A DNA stretch of 64,000 nt from assembly GCA_965284365.1 (NCBI GenBank), contig OZ260079.1, positions 6,076,001-6,140,000 of the forward strand. Direction: 5' to 3'. This document shows positions 36,265 to 44,352 of the stretch, one piece after another. Below the pieces are notes generated by a model. The model was not told the DNA's origin and searched no databases. It saw nothing but the letters and a program-made list of their open reading frames with translations. Position 1 is the stretch's first letter. The number at the start of each line of letters is the position of its first letter. The position numbers were made by a program, and so were the translations under genes. This DNA is from Phragmitibacter sp965284365. Lineage in GTDB: Bacteria; Verrucomicrobiota; Verrucomicrobiia; Verrucomicrobiales; Verrucomicrobiaceae.

Positions 36265-36795
36265 TCACCCATGCTTCTTGGAACGTTGCACAAACTGAGC
36301 AATCAATCCCGCGAACAACCCAATGGCTCCGCCGAGATAGCTGAAGTTGTGCATATATCCGACTGCGAGGAAGTTTTTCGGGAACTCCAAATCGCGAGGG
36401 ATAAACCAAAGGTGTTGATAGTCTTCCACCTGATGACTGGCGAAGAACCATCCGTAGACAAGACCACCCAGACCGATCAGCAGCGCCACCAGAGCGACAA
36501 CGCCGAAAGACCGAAGGGATCTAAAAAACATGGCGGAAGGAGATTGATGGAGAAAGCCCAGCGCTCCGACGAACAGCCCGATCGGCAGACCCATCCACCA
36601 ACTGGCGAGAAACCCGATGTACGCCGCTTTCACACGGTCCGGTAATGCTGAATCCTCCAGGCCAAACTGAATGTATTTGAACTTGGTAAAGTACTCGGTG
36701 GATACTGTGAAACTGATCTGGTCGTGCACGGCCCCGTAAGCGCCGGCAATCAGCATGGCACAAAAGATTAAGACAAAGTAAATGAGGAGGCGCAT
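36265..36795 (-). CDS. Integral membrane protein, 176 aa
   Basis: Four membrane segments (RLLIYFVLIFCAMLIAGAYG, FLASWWMGLPIGLFVGALGF, FGVVALVALLIGLGGLVYGW, FSYLGGAIGLFAGLIAQFV). The first loop holds HDQISFTVSTEYFTKFKYIQ, a recurring stretch in an uncharacterised bacterial family. Function unknown. Confidence 0.65.
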   Translation of the reverse strand: MRLLIYFVLIFCAMLIAGAYGAVHDQISFTVSTEYFTKFKYIQFGLEDSALPDRVKAAYIGFLASWWMGLPIGLFVGALGFLHQSPSAMFFRSLRSFGVVALVALLIGLGGLVYGWFFASHQVEDYQHLWFIPRDLEFPKNFLAVGYMHNFSYLGGAIGLFAGLIAQFVQRSKKHG

Positions 36796-36863
36796 AGCTC
36801 TCCGGTAGTGGCCTTGGCTAAAAATTCACTCGAAAAATTCCAGACCAAATTTCGCCGGCGACC

Positions 36864-37589
36864 TTACTGCACCTTCTCCAGGTAAGGCTTCTTCGCCTTA
36901 TACAGCGGCAGGCGCTTCGTGTATTGGCCTTTCTCGGTAGGATCGTTGGCTGCCTTGATGGCTTCTTCCTGATGGCGCACGGCGAGGTCGAACTGGCCAT
37001 TGGCGGCATACGCGGCTGCGAGCGTGTCCAGCACACGGGCCTTGGGCGATTCCGAAAGATCTACCGCGGCCAAAGCATACCTGATGGCCTTTTGGGGATT
37101 GCGAATCTTGTCATCGGGTGAGGTGGCCAGGATCCAGGCAGTGTTGCTATGCGCATCGGGGTAGGTGGCATCGAGCGCGATGGACTTTTCGTAGTTCACC
37201 AGTGCCTCCGGAATCTTGCCGGCGTGGTCGTAGGCATAGGCGATGTTGTAGTAGATGTAGGCCAGCCGTTTGTCTTTGGCGTCACCAGTTATCTCGATCG
37301 CCAGCTTGAGTGCGGTATCGTAGTCCTTCAGGGCTTCATCCAGCTTGCCGAGATAGGAATAGGCGCTCGCACGATTTCCATAAGTGGCGGGATCATCAGC
37401 TCCTTCTTTGATTGCCCGGGTGAAATGTTCGACCGCCCTGGCATAATTTCCCGACATGTAAGCTGCCTCACCGGCATCGAAAGCATCCGCCGTTTCTTTC
37501 TCCTTGGGTTCAGCCTGGGCGCAGAGCGTGAAAGGCAGGGATAGAAGTAGGAACTGGAGCAGGAGCGGGGCAAAGAGACGAGACATCAC
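36864..37589 (-). CDS. Secreted TPR-repeat protein
   Basis: 241 residues with signal peptide MMSRLFAPLLLQFLLLSLPF. Several TPR-like units follow: AFDAGEAAYMSGNYARAVEH, NRASAYSYLGKLDEALKDYD, IYYNIAYAYDHAGKIPEALV, NTAWILATSPDDKIRNPQK and DTLAAAYAANGQFDLAVRHQ. TPR solenoids mediate protein-protein contacts. The partner is unknown. It stands apart from its neighbours. Confidence 0.8.
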   Translation of the reverse strand: MMSRLFAPLLLQFLLLSLPFTLCAQAEPKEKETADAFDAGEAAYMSGNYARAVEHFTRAIKEGADDPATYGNRASAYSYLGKLDEALKDYDTALKLAIEITGDAKDKRLAYIYYNIAYAYDHAGKIPEALVNYEKSIALDATYPDAHSNTAWILATSPDDKIRNPQKAIRYALAAVDLSESPKARVLDTLAAAYAANGQFDLAVRHQEEAIKAANDPTEKGQYTKRLPLYKAKKPYLEKVQ

Positions 37590-37972
37590 GATATAGGAAT
37601 TAATTGACCGACGGTCATGAAATGCGCTTCCGTGTGGGAGTCAATGGCAGTTTCAATGGTAGTTACCCTCATCGCAAAGTTCAGGGTTTTGCAAGGCGAG
37701 TGTTTTGCAAAGGTAGAGGCGCCAGAAAAGTTCAGGCGAGGCTGCGCCTCGCGCACGGGTGCGGCGTGGCAAGCCCCGACTCGAGAAGGCTGGAGCAAGC
37801 TCCAGCACTCCAAGGTGCTCGGTCTTCGCCTCGCACTACTGTGTCAATTCCAGGGTGGGAACCTCCACTGGCAACCGTCATGTCGTCAAACCGGAAGGTG
37901 ATGGGATAGATCATCGGCTTCATGTACTAGATCCAGACTGGTACAAACGCGATGACGCGTGATGGTACTCGT
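37590..37972. other. Spacer with hairpin repeat and gene-remnant-like frame
   Basis: The centre (37700-37830) holds GAGGC-TGC-GCCTC and CTGGAGC-AA-GCTCCAG hairpins near 37740-37805, another GC-rich repeat family. A plus-strand frame ending at 37962 (GTSTGNRHVVKPEGDGIDHR, ending DPDWYKRDDA) and a minus-strand start (MKPMIYPITFRFDDMTVASG) look partly coding but run into the repeat, so gene remnants are possible. Confidence 0.4.
37740..37805. repeat. GC-rich hairpin repeat region
   Basis: Two short perfect hairpins, GAGGC-TGC-GCCTC and CTGGAGC-AA-GCTCCAG (about 37790-37805), in the spacer before the FRG gene. They differ from the multi-hairpin family of copies A-D. Confidence 0.45.
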
Positions 37973-38779
37973 TCAAATTCTCGACTTATAATGTCGCCGC
38001 AGCCAAGCGCAAAGCCCATCTAATCCAGTCATCAGCACGCGCTCGTTAATATTGGACTGATCGAGCTTGTCACGAATTTCCCATTTTAGTGCTTCTGGAA
38101 TAACTATCTTGACTGCATCAACAGAGCCAGCGACGTGCGGCAATTTAAGCCATGCATCAAAAGACATTTGACTGTCACTTATCACGGAAAAATACGCAAA
38201 TTGATTCACTATCCGCTCATCTATTGATGGAGGCTCAAAGAATACGGCTATCTTATAGTGAGCCGCCGAGCGGCTGTCGAGATCGTCCAAGCCTTTAATA
38301 GTCGACGAAAGTGCATCAACTGAAAAGATTCGCGCGCCCAGCTTGTCCAAGCTTTCTGTTTCCGACGCCTGTAGCAAATCGTGCACTTGAGAATAATTGA
38401 CTTTCCATATTGCCGCATCTTTGCCCTCATGTGAATCCAAATCGAACGTAGCGAAATGCAGCGCGGCTAAAGGGGAGTACGTCCAGTCCAAGAGTCGCGT
38501 AGGTAATCCGTGGTGCTGGGCGACACTCAACCAATGCCAATCCGTGTTCTTCTCTACTACGCTCTTGTGAGCATACTTCTGAAATTGCTTCAGTAGATTA
38601 CGCTCCATATTAGGATAGGGCTTTCCGAGCCTTGCCAGACTTGTGGATAGAGAGAACGCGGATTCTGAAACCCCTCGGTATGCGAAAGAGGATCGAAACC
38701 GCTTTATTGCTGGGTTCCACGTGTCAGAAAACAACTGTTCATTAAGTTCACTCCAATTACTGACGCGAAGTTCGATCAT
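37973..38779 (-). CDS. FRG domain protein in AT-rich DNA
   Basis: 268 residues. The FRG signature is complete: FAYRGVSES (residues 32-40) and VAQHHGLPTRLLDWTYSPLA (86-105), with ALHFAT following. FRG domains are named for the F-x-x-R-G motif and are widespread in bacteria, often in phage-defence-related contexts, but their activity is not firmly defined. The coding DNA is visibly richer in A and T than the neighbours, suggesting acquisition by transfer. A repeat-containing spacer precedes the 3' end. Confidence 0.75.
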   Translation of the reverse strand: MIELRVSNWSELNEQLFSDTWNPAIKRFRSSFAYRGVSESAFSLSTSLARLGKPYPNMERNLLKQFQKYAHKSVVEKNTDWHWLSVAQHHGLPTRLLDWTYSPLAALHFATFDLDSHEGKDAAIWKVNYSQVHDLLQASETESLDKLGARIFSVDALSSTIKGLDDLDSRSAAHYKIAVFFEPPSIDERIVNQFAYFSVISDSQMSFDAWLKLPHVAGSVDAVKIVIPEALKWEIRDKLDQSNINERVLMTGLDGLCAWLRRHYKSRI

Positions 38780-38969
38780 GTGAATGGTTTCTCTCTAGCT
38801 AATTGCAAATAACCAGCCGACTTGATTGTGGATGTTCGCTGCAAACGAAAGGATTTGCCTTGCAATCGAAAAACACCGGAAGATTCTTTTTGTGCATCCT
38901 TATGTAATTTGCAATAAAATTGTGGGCAGTGATCCAATTTTTCATTCCTTCCGAGCATACGTGGCTGTC

Positions 38970-39215
38970 CTATGTGGGGAGCCTCTCACTCCTCCAACTC
39001 CTCCAACTCCTTCGTAACTTCAGCTTCACCTTTTCCATGGTCGATGGCTGAACAAACCAATCCATCAGCCCGCAGTCGCCGCAGATGCGCAGCTTCAAAT
39101 CGCGCGGCGCGAATATGCCCAGCGGCAGGATGGCGCCCAGGTAACCGCGCAAAGAAACATTCCGCGAGTAAAACGCGTGGCCACCGCAATCGCGACACGT
39201 TGGTTTGGTATTCAT
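38970..39215 (-). CDS. Zinc-ribbon protein, 81 aa
   Basis: Two CxxC knuckles, TCRDC (Cys 7/10) and ICGDC (Cys 45/48), frame a basic strand-rich core (YSRNVSLRGYLGAILPLGIF), a zinc-ribbon layout. The C-terminus has a repeated RRSWRSWRSERL, coded by a CTCCAACTC tandem stretch. Function unknown; nucleic acid or protein binding is typical of such ribbons. Confidence 0.6.
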   Translation of the reverse strand: MNTKPTCRDCGGHAFYSRNVSLRGYLGAILPLGIFAPRDLKLRICGDCGLMDWFVQPSTMEKVKLKLRRSWRSWRSERLPT

Positions 39216-39245
39216 AGGTGATTGCTCCCCCTGATGCCCGGCTTG

Positions 39246-39497
39246 TTATGGTTTGGAATCTGTTGAGCCGCAGCTGCTATCTGACTTTACTCGAGAGGAA
39301 ATTCGATCCGCGAGAATCGCTCCTGCGAAAAGGAAAACGAATCCAAAAATGCGGATCAGATCGTTTGTGGGAAGGCCTGTGAACTGATGATGCAGGATGG
39401 AAGCGATCAACAAGCCCCCACCAAAACCGGTCACAATGCCCGCCCAATACAAAGGACTTTTCCGAGCATTAGTTTGATTCGACTGGGGAGTGTTCAT
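39246..39497 (-). CDS. Small two-helix membrane protein, 83 aa
   Basis: From ATG 39497 (MNTPQSNQTNARKSPLYWAG). Two hydrophobic segments (WAGIVTGFGGGLLIASIL and LIRIFGFVFLFAGAILA) are followed by a Ser-rich tail. The longer frame reaching 39581 overlaps the end of the DUF1330 gene and is not preferred. Function unknown. Confidence 0.5.
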   Translation of the reverse strand: MNTPQSNQTNARKSPLYWAGIVTGFGGGLLIASILHHQFTGLPTNDLIRIFGFVFLFAGAILADRISSRVKSDSSCGSTDSKP

Positions 39498-39555
39498 GGT
39501 AGTTTTTCTGGTCGCACATTCATTAGATAAATTGATTGGCAGAGCCAGCTGCACT

Positions 39556-40002
39556 CTAAGATAGCAACCCCACCCCACCACCCTCCACCATCGGCAGCAA
39601 GCGTGAATCCTCCAAGGCCGCGACGCGATGCCCCATGCCTGACAGGTAATCCGCGTTCGTCGCGAAAGCCAGGAACGCCTCCGCGCTGCTCTGCCGCACG
39701 ATCATCACCGCATCCCAGCGTTCCTCACTGGGCTCTATCAAATACTGACCTCCCGTGCCGAAGAAGGTGATCTCCCCTCCCGACTCTCGTAGATACGGGA
39801 GCGTATGATCGATGTACAACTGGTAAGCTTCCGCTCCTGAGATGGGCCCAGACGGAGCCAGTTCAGGAGTCGCCGCATAGTCAGCAACTGCGCGGAACCT
39901 CAGCAGGTTCAGCATGGAAATCGGACCTTTGATTCCCTGGCTGAAGAAGACGCGTCTCGATTCCTGCGTCGGCTCGAGATAGGTTTGCTTGGGCTGTGTC
40001 AT
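39556..40002 (-). CDS. DUF1330 family protein
   Basis: 148 residues from ATG 40002. The pattern PISMLNLLRF, SGAEAYQLYIDHTLPYL, EITFFGTGGQYL, RWDAVMIVRQSSAEAFLAFA, NADYLSGMGHRVAALEDSRL fits the dimeric ferredoxin-like DUF1330 fold. Function unknown in the family. About 40 bases downstream of the gene 40044-40850 on the same strand. Confidence 0.75.
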   Translation of the reverse strand: MTQPKQTYLEPTQESRRVFFSQGIKGPISMLNLLRFRAVADYAATPELAPSGPISGAEAYQLYIDHTLPYLRESGGEITFFGTGGQYLIEPSEERWDAVMIVRQSSAEAFLAFATNADYLSGMGHRVAALEDSRLLPMVEGGGVGLLS

Positions 40003-40043
40003 GGCGAAAGTTAGTTGGCGGATCGCCCGCCCACCCATCCAAT

Positions 40044-40850
40044 TTACCGAAAGCGGAAGGCTTCAAATAGCTTATCAAAGGCTTTGGCATCCTCATCGGA
40101 TTGTCCGTCGGTCGTGGTGGCGTTGAGTGCCAACATCACACGGTCATTGCAGAGGTAACGCGTCCGAATGGTCAGTGACCTATTGCGCGGGGATTTGCAG
40201 GTGAATTCAATGATCGTCTGTTCGCTCGTAGAGAGGTTCGCGCGTGAAAGGATTTCCGCATTCTGCACATTCGCAGTGCAGCGCTGAATCTCTGCATTGA
40301 CGACGGTTTCGCGTTCTTCACTTGTCCCCTTGGGCAGACTCAGCGCATAATAGGAGATGAACATAGCCGAGCGGCCCAAGTCTGCGCCGAAAGTGGAGAC
40401 AGCGCCGCTCTGCCCCATGACTCGTATTTCAGCCGTGTGATTCATCAGCTCGTTAAAAGCACTGAAGGAGATTTCAGACGGTTTGGCCGCTTCTCCTGTT
40501 GCTGTGGGTGCGAACACAAAACTGGCGAACGTCGGCTGGGCATTGGTTGGCCGATTATCCTTGGCTGCTGCAGCCCTTAGCTCTGCCGCAAACTTCTGGC
40601 TGGTCTGGTCGATGAAAGCCGGGGGCAAATCGACCGACGCTGCGTCATTTGATCCCGAAAGCAGATCGATGATTTTTTCCACCTGAATGTCTTCCTGCTT
40701 TGCATCCCGCTGATCTGGGGCTCGCAGAAGCACAAGATAGATGGGGGGCGGTGTGTCTGCTGCACGCGTGCAGGCCGCCGCGGCCAGGGAGATGATGCCG
40801 ATGGCGAGGAGTGTAAAATCCAGGCGGAACATTTTCATGAGTGAAGACAT
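40044..40850 (-). CDS. Secreted hypothetical protein, 268 aa
   Basis: The N-terminus (MFRLDFTLLAIGIISLAAAA, then Cys) is a signal or lipoprotein-like sequence; the start may be Met 1 (40850) or Met 6. The mature part is mixed alpha/beta (SEISFSAFNELMNHTAEIRV, DRVMLALNATTTDGQSDEDA). No family is recognised. It leads a possible operon with the DUF1330 gene. Confidence 0.55.
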   Translation of the reverse strand: MSSLMKMFRLDFTLLAIGIISLAAAACTRAADTPPPIYLVLLRAPDQRDAKQEDIQVEKIIDLLSGSNDAASVDLPPAFIDQTSQKFAAELRAAAAKDNRPTNAQPTFASFVFAPTATGEAAKPSEISFSAFNELMNHTAEIRVMGQSGAVSTFGADLGRSAMFISYYALSLPKGTSEERETVVNAEIQRCTANVQNAEILSRANLSTSEQTIIEFTCKSPRNRSLTIRTRYLCNDRVMLALNATTTDGQSDEDAKAFDKLFEAFRFR

Positions 40851-40944
40851 GTTTGCGCTGGGTAGCTGCGTTTGTCTAGAGGACGGTCCTCGCTAAGCCC
40901 CACGATCTTCCTCTTAACACATCGTAGGCTAGGCACTGCGAAGC

Positions 40945-41250
40945 TCAGTAGGATAGCATATTTAAGGGATAACCAGCATCATCGAAGACAACAAAAGCTC
41001 TGAACCCAAGCTCAAAGTAAAAAATGCATTCTCCATTGCTGTGGATATGATGCGAGCAGGATGCCTTGATCCATTCGTCGCGGTGGGCTTTCAGTTCGAA
41101 GAGACGATTTTCAGGCGGAGTCATCAGCGATTCTCTCGTTCGTTCCGCCAGTGCGTGGTCAGGATCAACTGGTGTGGGCTGGCTCGTCGTTGAACAGGAG
41201 TTCAGACAAATGGCTATCATAACAGCAAGTGAAGGTAGATGGGGAAACAT
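40945..41250 (-). CDS. Small lipoprotein, 101 aa
   Basis: The signal sequence MFPHLPSLAVMIAICLNSC ends in a lipobox-like CLNSC. The mature part contains HIHSNGECIFYFELGFRAFV and DDAGYPLNML. The start lies six bases after the stop of the SnoaL-like gene (41257-41616), so the two are co-transcribed and probably coupled. Function unknown. Confidence 0.55.
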   Translation of the reverse strand: MFPHLPSLAVMIAICLNSCSTTSQPTPVDPDHALAERTRESLMTPPENRLFELKAHRDEWIKASCSHHIHSNGECIFYFELGFRAFVVFDDAGYPLNMLSY

Positions 41251-41256
41251 GGGATA

Positions 41257-41616
41257 CTATGGGGAGGAGCGAACTTCCATCTTTTGAATCAACCCATCCT
41301 TTATCGTGAAACGATGGCCCACGCGATCATCGGCAAGGATGGCGCCTGCCAGATCGCGCACTACCTGATGCACTTCGACCAGGATGCGTCCGTCGTCTTC
41401 TTCATGAAAAGCGACCGGCTCCACATGCGGATCAATCTCGCTCCACTGTTCTGTCCAGTAGGCCCCGACTTCCTCCGGCCTACGGACAAAGCCGCCCTTG
41501 AAGGCGCGGGGCCATGCGACGTCCGGAGTCATCAATGCAAGGGCGGCGGGTATGTCCCGTGCGTTGAATGCTGCGTAGGCTGCGCGGAGGAGGTCGATGG
41601 ATGGTGAGACTGGCAT
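41257..41616 (-). CDS. SnoaL-like domain protein
   Basis: 119 residues with the cone-shaped NTF2/SnoaL fold pattern: LLRAAYAAFNARDIPAALAL, MTPDVAWPRAFKGGFVRRPE, VGAYWTEQWSEIDPHVEPVA and the final VGHRFTIKDGLIQKMEV. No catalytic Asp-His set can be confirmed. It shares a transcript with the small lipoprotein downstream. Confidence 0.75.
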   Translation of the reverse strand: MPVSPSIDLLRAAYAAFNARDIPAALALMTPDVAWPRAFKGGFVRRPEEVGAYWTEQWSEIDPHVEPVAFHEEDDGRILVEVHQVVRDLAGAILADDRVGHRFTIKDGLIQKMEVRSSP

Positions 41617-41654
41617 AGAAGATTGGTAGTGTTCTAATTTGGAATCGGATAGAG

Positions 41655-41927
41655 CTAGCGCGCAAAATTAGGGGCTAGTTTCCCAGCGCCAACGCGAGCG
41701 CGCCACCAGTTCTCGTAGGTCCATAGTGGCCAGTGCAGCGGAGTGTTGGTGTAGAGCCACCACCACGGTGCGCGATACCGTTGCATAAACCTTTCTGGAA
41801 CCTTATTGCGGGTCCATGGGGAAAACTCTAGCGCGGGCACGCTCATTAGATAGACGATGAACACACATACTCCGCACGCTGCCCAAAACCATGATCGATA
41901 CTTACCATCTCGGCGATCCATGGTCAT
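41655..41927 (-). CDS. Small membrane protein, 90 aa
   Basis: One hydrophobic segment (WFWAACGVCVFIVYLMSVPA) and a Trp-rich C-terminal half (RYRAPWWWLYTNTPLHWPLW). The start overlaps the stop of frame 41924-42127 by four bases (ATGA), which suggests translational coupling. Function unknown. Confidence 0.45.
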   Translation of the reverse strand: MTMDRRDGKYRSWFWAACGVCVFIVYLMSVPALEFSPWTRNKVPERFMQRYRAPWWWLYTNTPLHWPLWTYENWWRARVGAGKLAPNFAR

Positions 41928-42127
41928 CGTTGCCTCCCACTCGTAATCGCTGCCTGCACCGCCTCGCGTGGTGAATTTATAGGCGGCACATTCAAGAAAG
42001 CAATGTAACGAATTTCCCCGTGATCATCCCAACCACCCGCATACGCTTGGCTCGCCGTAGTCCTCCAGCCCAGCCCGCGTAGCTTCATAGAACGAATAGC
42101 CGTCCTCAAGATCTGCAAACGCGTCAT
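41924..42127 (-). CDS. Possible small coding frame at a broken toxin locus
   Basis: A frame of 67 codons. Its first part is a frame-shadow of the toxin remnant; the latter part (GEIRYIAFLNVPPINSPREA, ending AAITSGRQR) looks coding and ends in an ATGA overlap with the next gene. It may be the tail of another protein joined here by a deletion. Confidence 0.3.
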   Translation of the reverse strand: MTRLQILRTAIRSMKLRGLGWRTTASQAYAGGWDDHGEIRYIAFLNVPPINSPREAVQAAITSGRQR

Positions 42128-42149
42128 CCGAGATGCGAATGGGGATCAT
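42024..42149 (-). pseudogene. Truncated RelE/ParE-type toxin
   Basis: Starting at ATG 42149, the first ~30 residues (MIPIRISDDAFADLEDGYSF, then YEATRAGLEDY) match the beginning of RelE/ParE-superfamily toxins that pair with Unstab_antitox proteins. The frame then runs out of similarity and stops at TGA 42024-42026, giving only 41 residues instead of the ~100 expected. It overlaps the antitoxin by ATGA, the usual arrangement, so the operon order is kept but the toxin appears broken by an internal deletion. Confidence 0.6.
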
Positions 42150-42355
42150 CGCTTCCCAATGGTGCCTTTGACCTGATCCCAGTCGAGGAGCTTGGCTTCT
42201 CCGCTCGACACCCGGCGACGACGCTCATCCAAAATGTCTCTGTGGGACTGGGGCACTTCCGAGGCATCGACATGGCTGGAAAGATCCTCCCAGATCTGCT
42301 GCATGATCTGCAACTTCTCATGGAGAGAGAACTGGGAAAGCTCGATGGCGCTCAT
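42146..42355 (-). CDS. Addiction-module antitoxin (Unstab_antitox type)
   Basis: 69 residues: LSQFSLHEKLQIMQQIWEDL, then SHRDILDERRRRVSSGEAKL and LDWDQVKGTI, the pattern of the addiction-module component family PF09720. These antitoxins neutralise RelE/ParE-like toxins and regulate their own operon. The companion toxin just downstream is truncated, so this antitoxin may be an orphan, possibly retained as a regulator or against other toxins. Confidence 0.8.
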   Translation of the reverse strand: MSAIELSQFSLHEKLQIMQQIWEDLSSHVDASEVPQSHRDILDERRRRVSSGEAKLLDWDQVKGTIGKR

Positions 42356-42438
42356 AACGGCATACTACACTGGGTGTGTTTCCCTGTCAGCGCCAAAATT
42401 TTCTTCTGCGATCGCCTCTAGAGTCAGTTAATGTTGCC

Positions 42439-42891
42439 CTACATCCGATCTCGAATCGCGTGGGCTTTTTCCTGGAGTTCAGCGGACCTGACATTCACGT
42501 CCCGATAGATCTTGTAGGCCGACCAGAACATGAACGCCAAACACACCACTGTGGCAATATGTAAGGCGACCTGGGTCTTTATAAAGCGCGCCGGGAGATT
42601 CAGTTTCCTGAAGCGAAGATGCATCCGCGCAAAAAACAGCACGACTGCCAAAAACAAGGAGATGAAGAATGCCGGCATCATCCAAGGCTCATCACGTAGT
42701 ATCGTAGCGATCCAAATTTCGCCACCAATAAACAAAACGAGCGCGATTAAGTACCAGTTTACTTTGAGGGCAGAACCCAAGACGGCCTGTTTCTGCTCAG
42801 GCGTCAAACTCTCTATTGCTCGACGGCCAATGAACGAACCCACAGCCATCACCACAACAAACAATCCAGTAGAAAATAGAAAAGTAGACAC
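42439..42891 (-). CDS. Integral membrane protein, 150 aa
   Basis: Four membrane segments (FLFSTGLFVVVMAVGSFIG, VNWYLIALVLFIGGEIWIAT, MMPAFFISLFLAVVLFFARM, VALHIATVVCLAFMFWSAYK) with a charged helix at the end. No family is recognised. Separated by only 12 bases from the upstream DUF4288 gene, so co-transcription is likely. Confidence 0.55.
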   Translation of the reverse strand: MSTFLFSTGLFVVVMAVGSFIGRRAIESLTPEQKQAVLGSALKVNWYLIALVLFIGGEIWIATILRDEPWMMPAFFISLFLAVVLFFARMHLRFRKLNLPARFIKTQVALHIATVVCLAFMFWSAYKIYRDVNVRSAELQEKAHAIRDRM

Positions 42892-42903
42892 GGTGTCCTA
42901 TCG

Positions 42904-43371
42904 TTATGCTCTGGGCTCATCCGTGTCATCCTCACCACGCAGTTCTCGTGGCAGCGCCTGCGGGGGATATTCAGACGACTCCTCGGTGACGTGATCGAAC
43001 TTCGCATAGACTTCTTCAAGCTCTAAACCCGCCACGCGTTCTATCAGAGAAGCTTCGTCGATGCCCGTTAGATCCAGCCATAACAATTCAGCACCTGATT
43101 CCAGCTCATCGTGTATGGGGGAAAGGTGAGTTATGCCGCCGTAGCAATTCTCATAGGTGTGGCCGTCTTCACCCTGATATTCGTATTCCCTTTCTTTGAC
43201 CAGACGGATGGCTTCGGCCAGAGCATCCTTCGGAGACTCGGCACGGATGAGAAGTGAATTCTCCCAGACCCTCACTTTCTCCTCTGAGCCTTTCTCGCGC
43301 ACATACTCCACGACGCTAGCCAGGTAGTTGCCGCTCTGACTCTTCTGTAGAGGATGATAGGTCCGAAGCAT
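42904..43371 (-). CDS. DUF4288-like protein
   Basis: From ATG 43371 (MLRTYHPLQKSQSGNYLASV). The pattern WENSLLIRAESPKDALAEAI, RLVKEREYEYQGEDGHTYEN, CYGGITHLSPIHDELESGAE resembles DUF4288, a small domain seen in immunity-like or accessory genes. It lies 16 bases after the RidA gene and before the membrane protein, all on the minus strand. Function unknown. Confidence 0.6.
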   Translation of the reverse strand: MLRTYHPLQKSQSGNYLASVVEYVREKGSEEKVRVWENSLLIRAESPKDALAEAIRLVKEREYEYQGEDGHTYENCYGGITHLSPIHDELESGAELLWLDLTGIDEASLIERVAGLELEEVYAKFDHVTEESSEYPPQALPRELRGEDDTDEPRA

Positions 43372-43387
43372 TTCGGGGCGTGATTGA

Positions 43388-43813
43388 TCAAATGGGAAGC
43401 ACCTGCCCTGCGGCGGTTTCATCCTTGGGCACGCGCGCGATGACCTTTACCTCCACCTGAAAGCCGGCCAGCCAGTTCACGCCCACTGCGGTCACGTTAG
43501 GTAGTGGCTCCTGAGGGAAAGCTTTCTTCATGGCTTCCAGGACCAGTGCCACACTCGCCTCGGGATCGATGAGATAAAATGTGAGGTCCACCACATCATC
43601 AAAGGTCCCGCCGGCCGCTGTCAGTACGGCTTCCAGATTGTCAAAGGCCAGCGCCACCTGGGCTGCGAGTTCCGGCTCCGGGGTGCCGTCTTCACGGGCC
43701 CCGACCATGCCGGAGACAAATAACAAATCGCCCGAGCGGATGGCGGGTGAATAGCCGTGCTGCTTGTAGAGGGCGTGGGGGTGAGCGGGGAAGATGGCTT
43801 CGCGGGTGTTCAT
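43388..43813 (-). CDS. ridA: RidA/YjgF/UK114-family protein
   Basis: 141 residues. Family hallmarks: YSPAIRSGDLLFVSGMVGAR, AQVALAFDNLEAVLTAAGGT, FDDVVDLTFYLIDPEASVAL and NVTAVGVNWLAGFQVEVKVI near the end, where the conserved Arg of the active-site loop of imine deaminases is replaced by VNWLAGF. Canonical RidA hydrolyses reactive enamine/imine intermediates; this member may be a YjgF-type paralogue with a different role. Confidence 0.8.
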   Translation of the reverse strand: MNTREAIFPAHPHALYKQHGYSPAIRSGDLLFVSGMVGAREDGTPEPELAAQVALAFDNLEAVLTAAGGTFDDVVDLTFYLIDPEASVALVLEAMKKAFPQEPLPNVTAVGVNWLAGFQVEVKVIARVPKDETAAGQVLPI

Positions 43814-43863
43814 GGTGGTAGATAGTGCGAATTGAATCAGACCTTCGATTAGGCTTGTGTCGT

Positions 43864-44307
43864 TCAGCCATCAAATCGCACTTCAGTCAGTTTCAGGTCG
43901 GCATTGAATCCTAAATCAACATCCAAGTGATTGAACGCCGCTGATCCTGAATACCAGAAGTGAACAGAACCGTCTGTATAGAAACAAATCAGTCTAAGGG
44001 CGAGTTCTTTGAGCAGAGCTTCGGGTAAATCGGACCAGCGGTCGCCAAAATATGCTCGATGCTTTTTGTGAATCTCTGGGAGGGCTGCCTGAAGTGATTT
44101 ATTTTCATGCTCCAGAATGAGACCGAGAGCATCTTCGCTTTTTCGAAGAAAACTTTCCCAGTGTTGAGTCATATCTGCATGCCCGATCAACGCGACTTCG
44201 ACATCGCCGGAGGCACGCCGGTAAAAGCCATTCAAACACGGGTAGTCAGGCAACGTCTCATCGAGCGTCAACTGATGAAAATACCTACTCTTGAACATTG
44301 GCCACAT
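43864..44307 (-). CDS. Hypothetical protein, possibly DUF2262-like
   Basis: 147 residues. It resembles uncharacterised immunity-like proteins in its pattern LDETLPDYPCLNGFYRRASG, DVEVALIGHADM, ICFYTDGSVHFWYSGSAAFN. The start could be Met 1 or Met 4. A GTTAGG...CCTAAC inverted repeat (44321-44346) lies just upstream. The DUF2262 assignment is tentative. Confidence 0.45.
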   Translation of the reverse strand: MWPMFKSRYFHQLTLDETLPDYPCLNGFYRRASGDVEVALIGHADMTQHWESFLRKSEDALGLILEHENKSLQAALPEIHKKHRAYFGDRWSDLPEALLKELALRLICFYTDGSVHFWYSGSAAFNHLDVDLGFNADLKLTEVRFDG

Positions 44308-44352
44308 CTTGTCGGTGATTGTTAGGACAGCGTGAGCAACCCTAACCCTTGG

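Noticed and set aside
41924..42127. Counting the whole 67-codon frame as a firm gene
   Set aside because: Its first part overlaps the toxin remnant in another frame, so only the tail has coding character; kept at low confidence.
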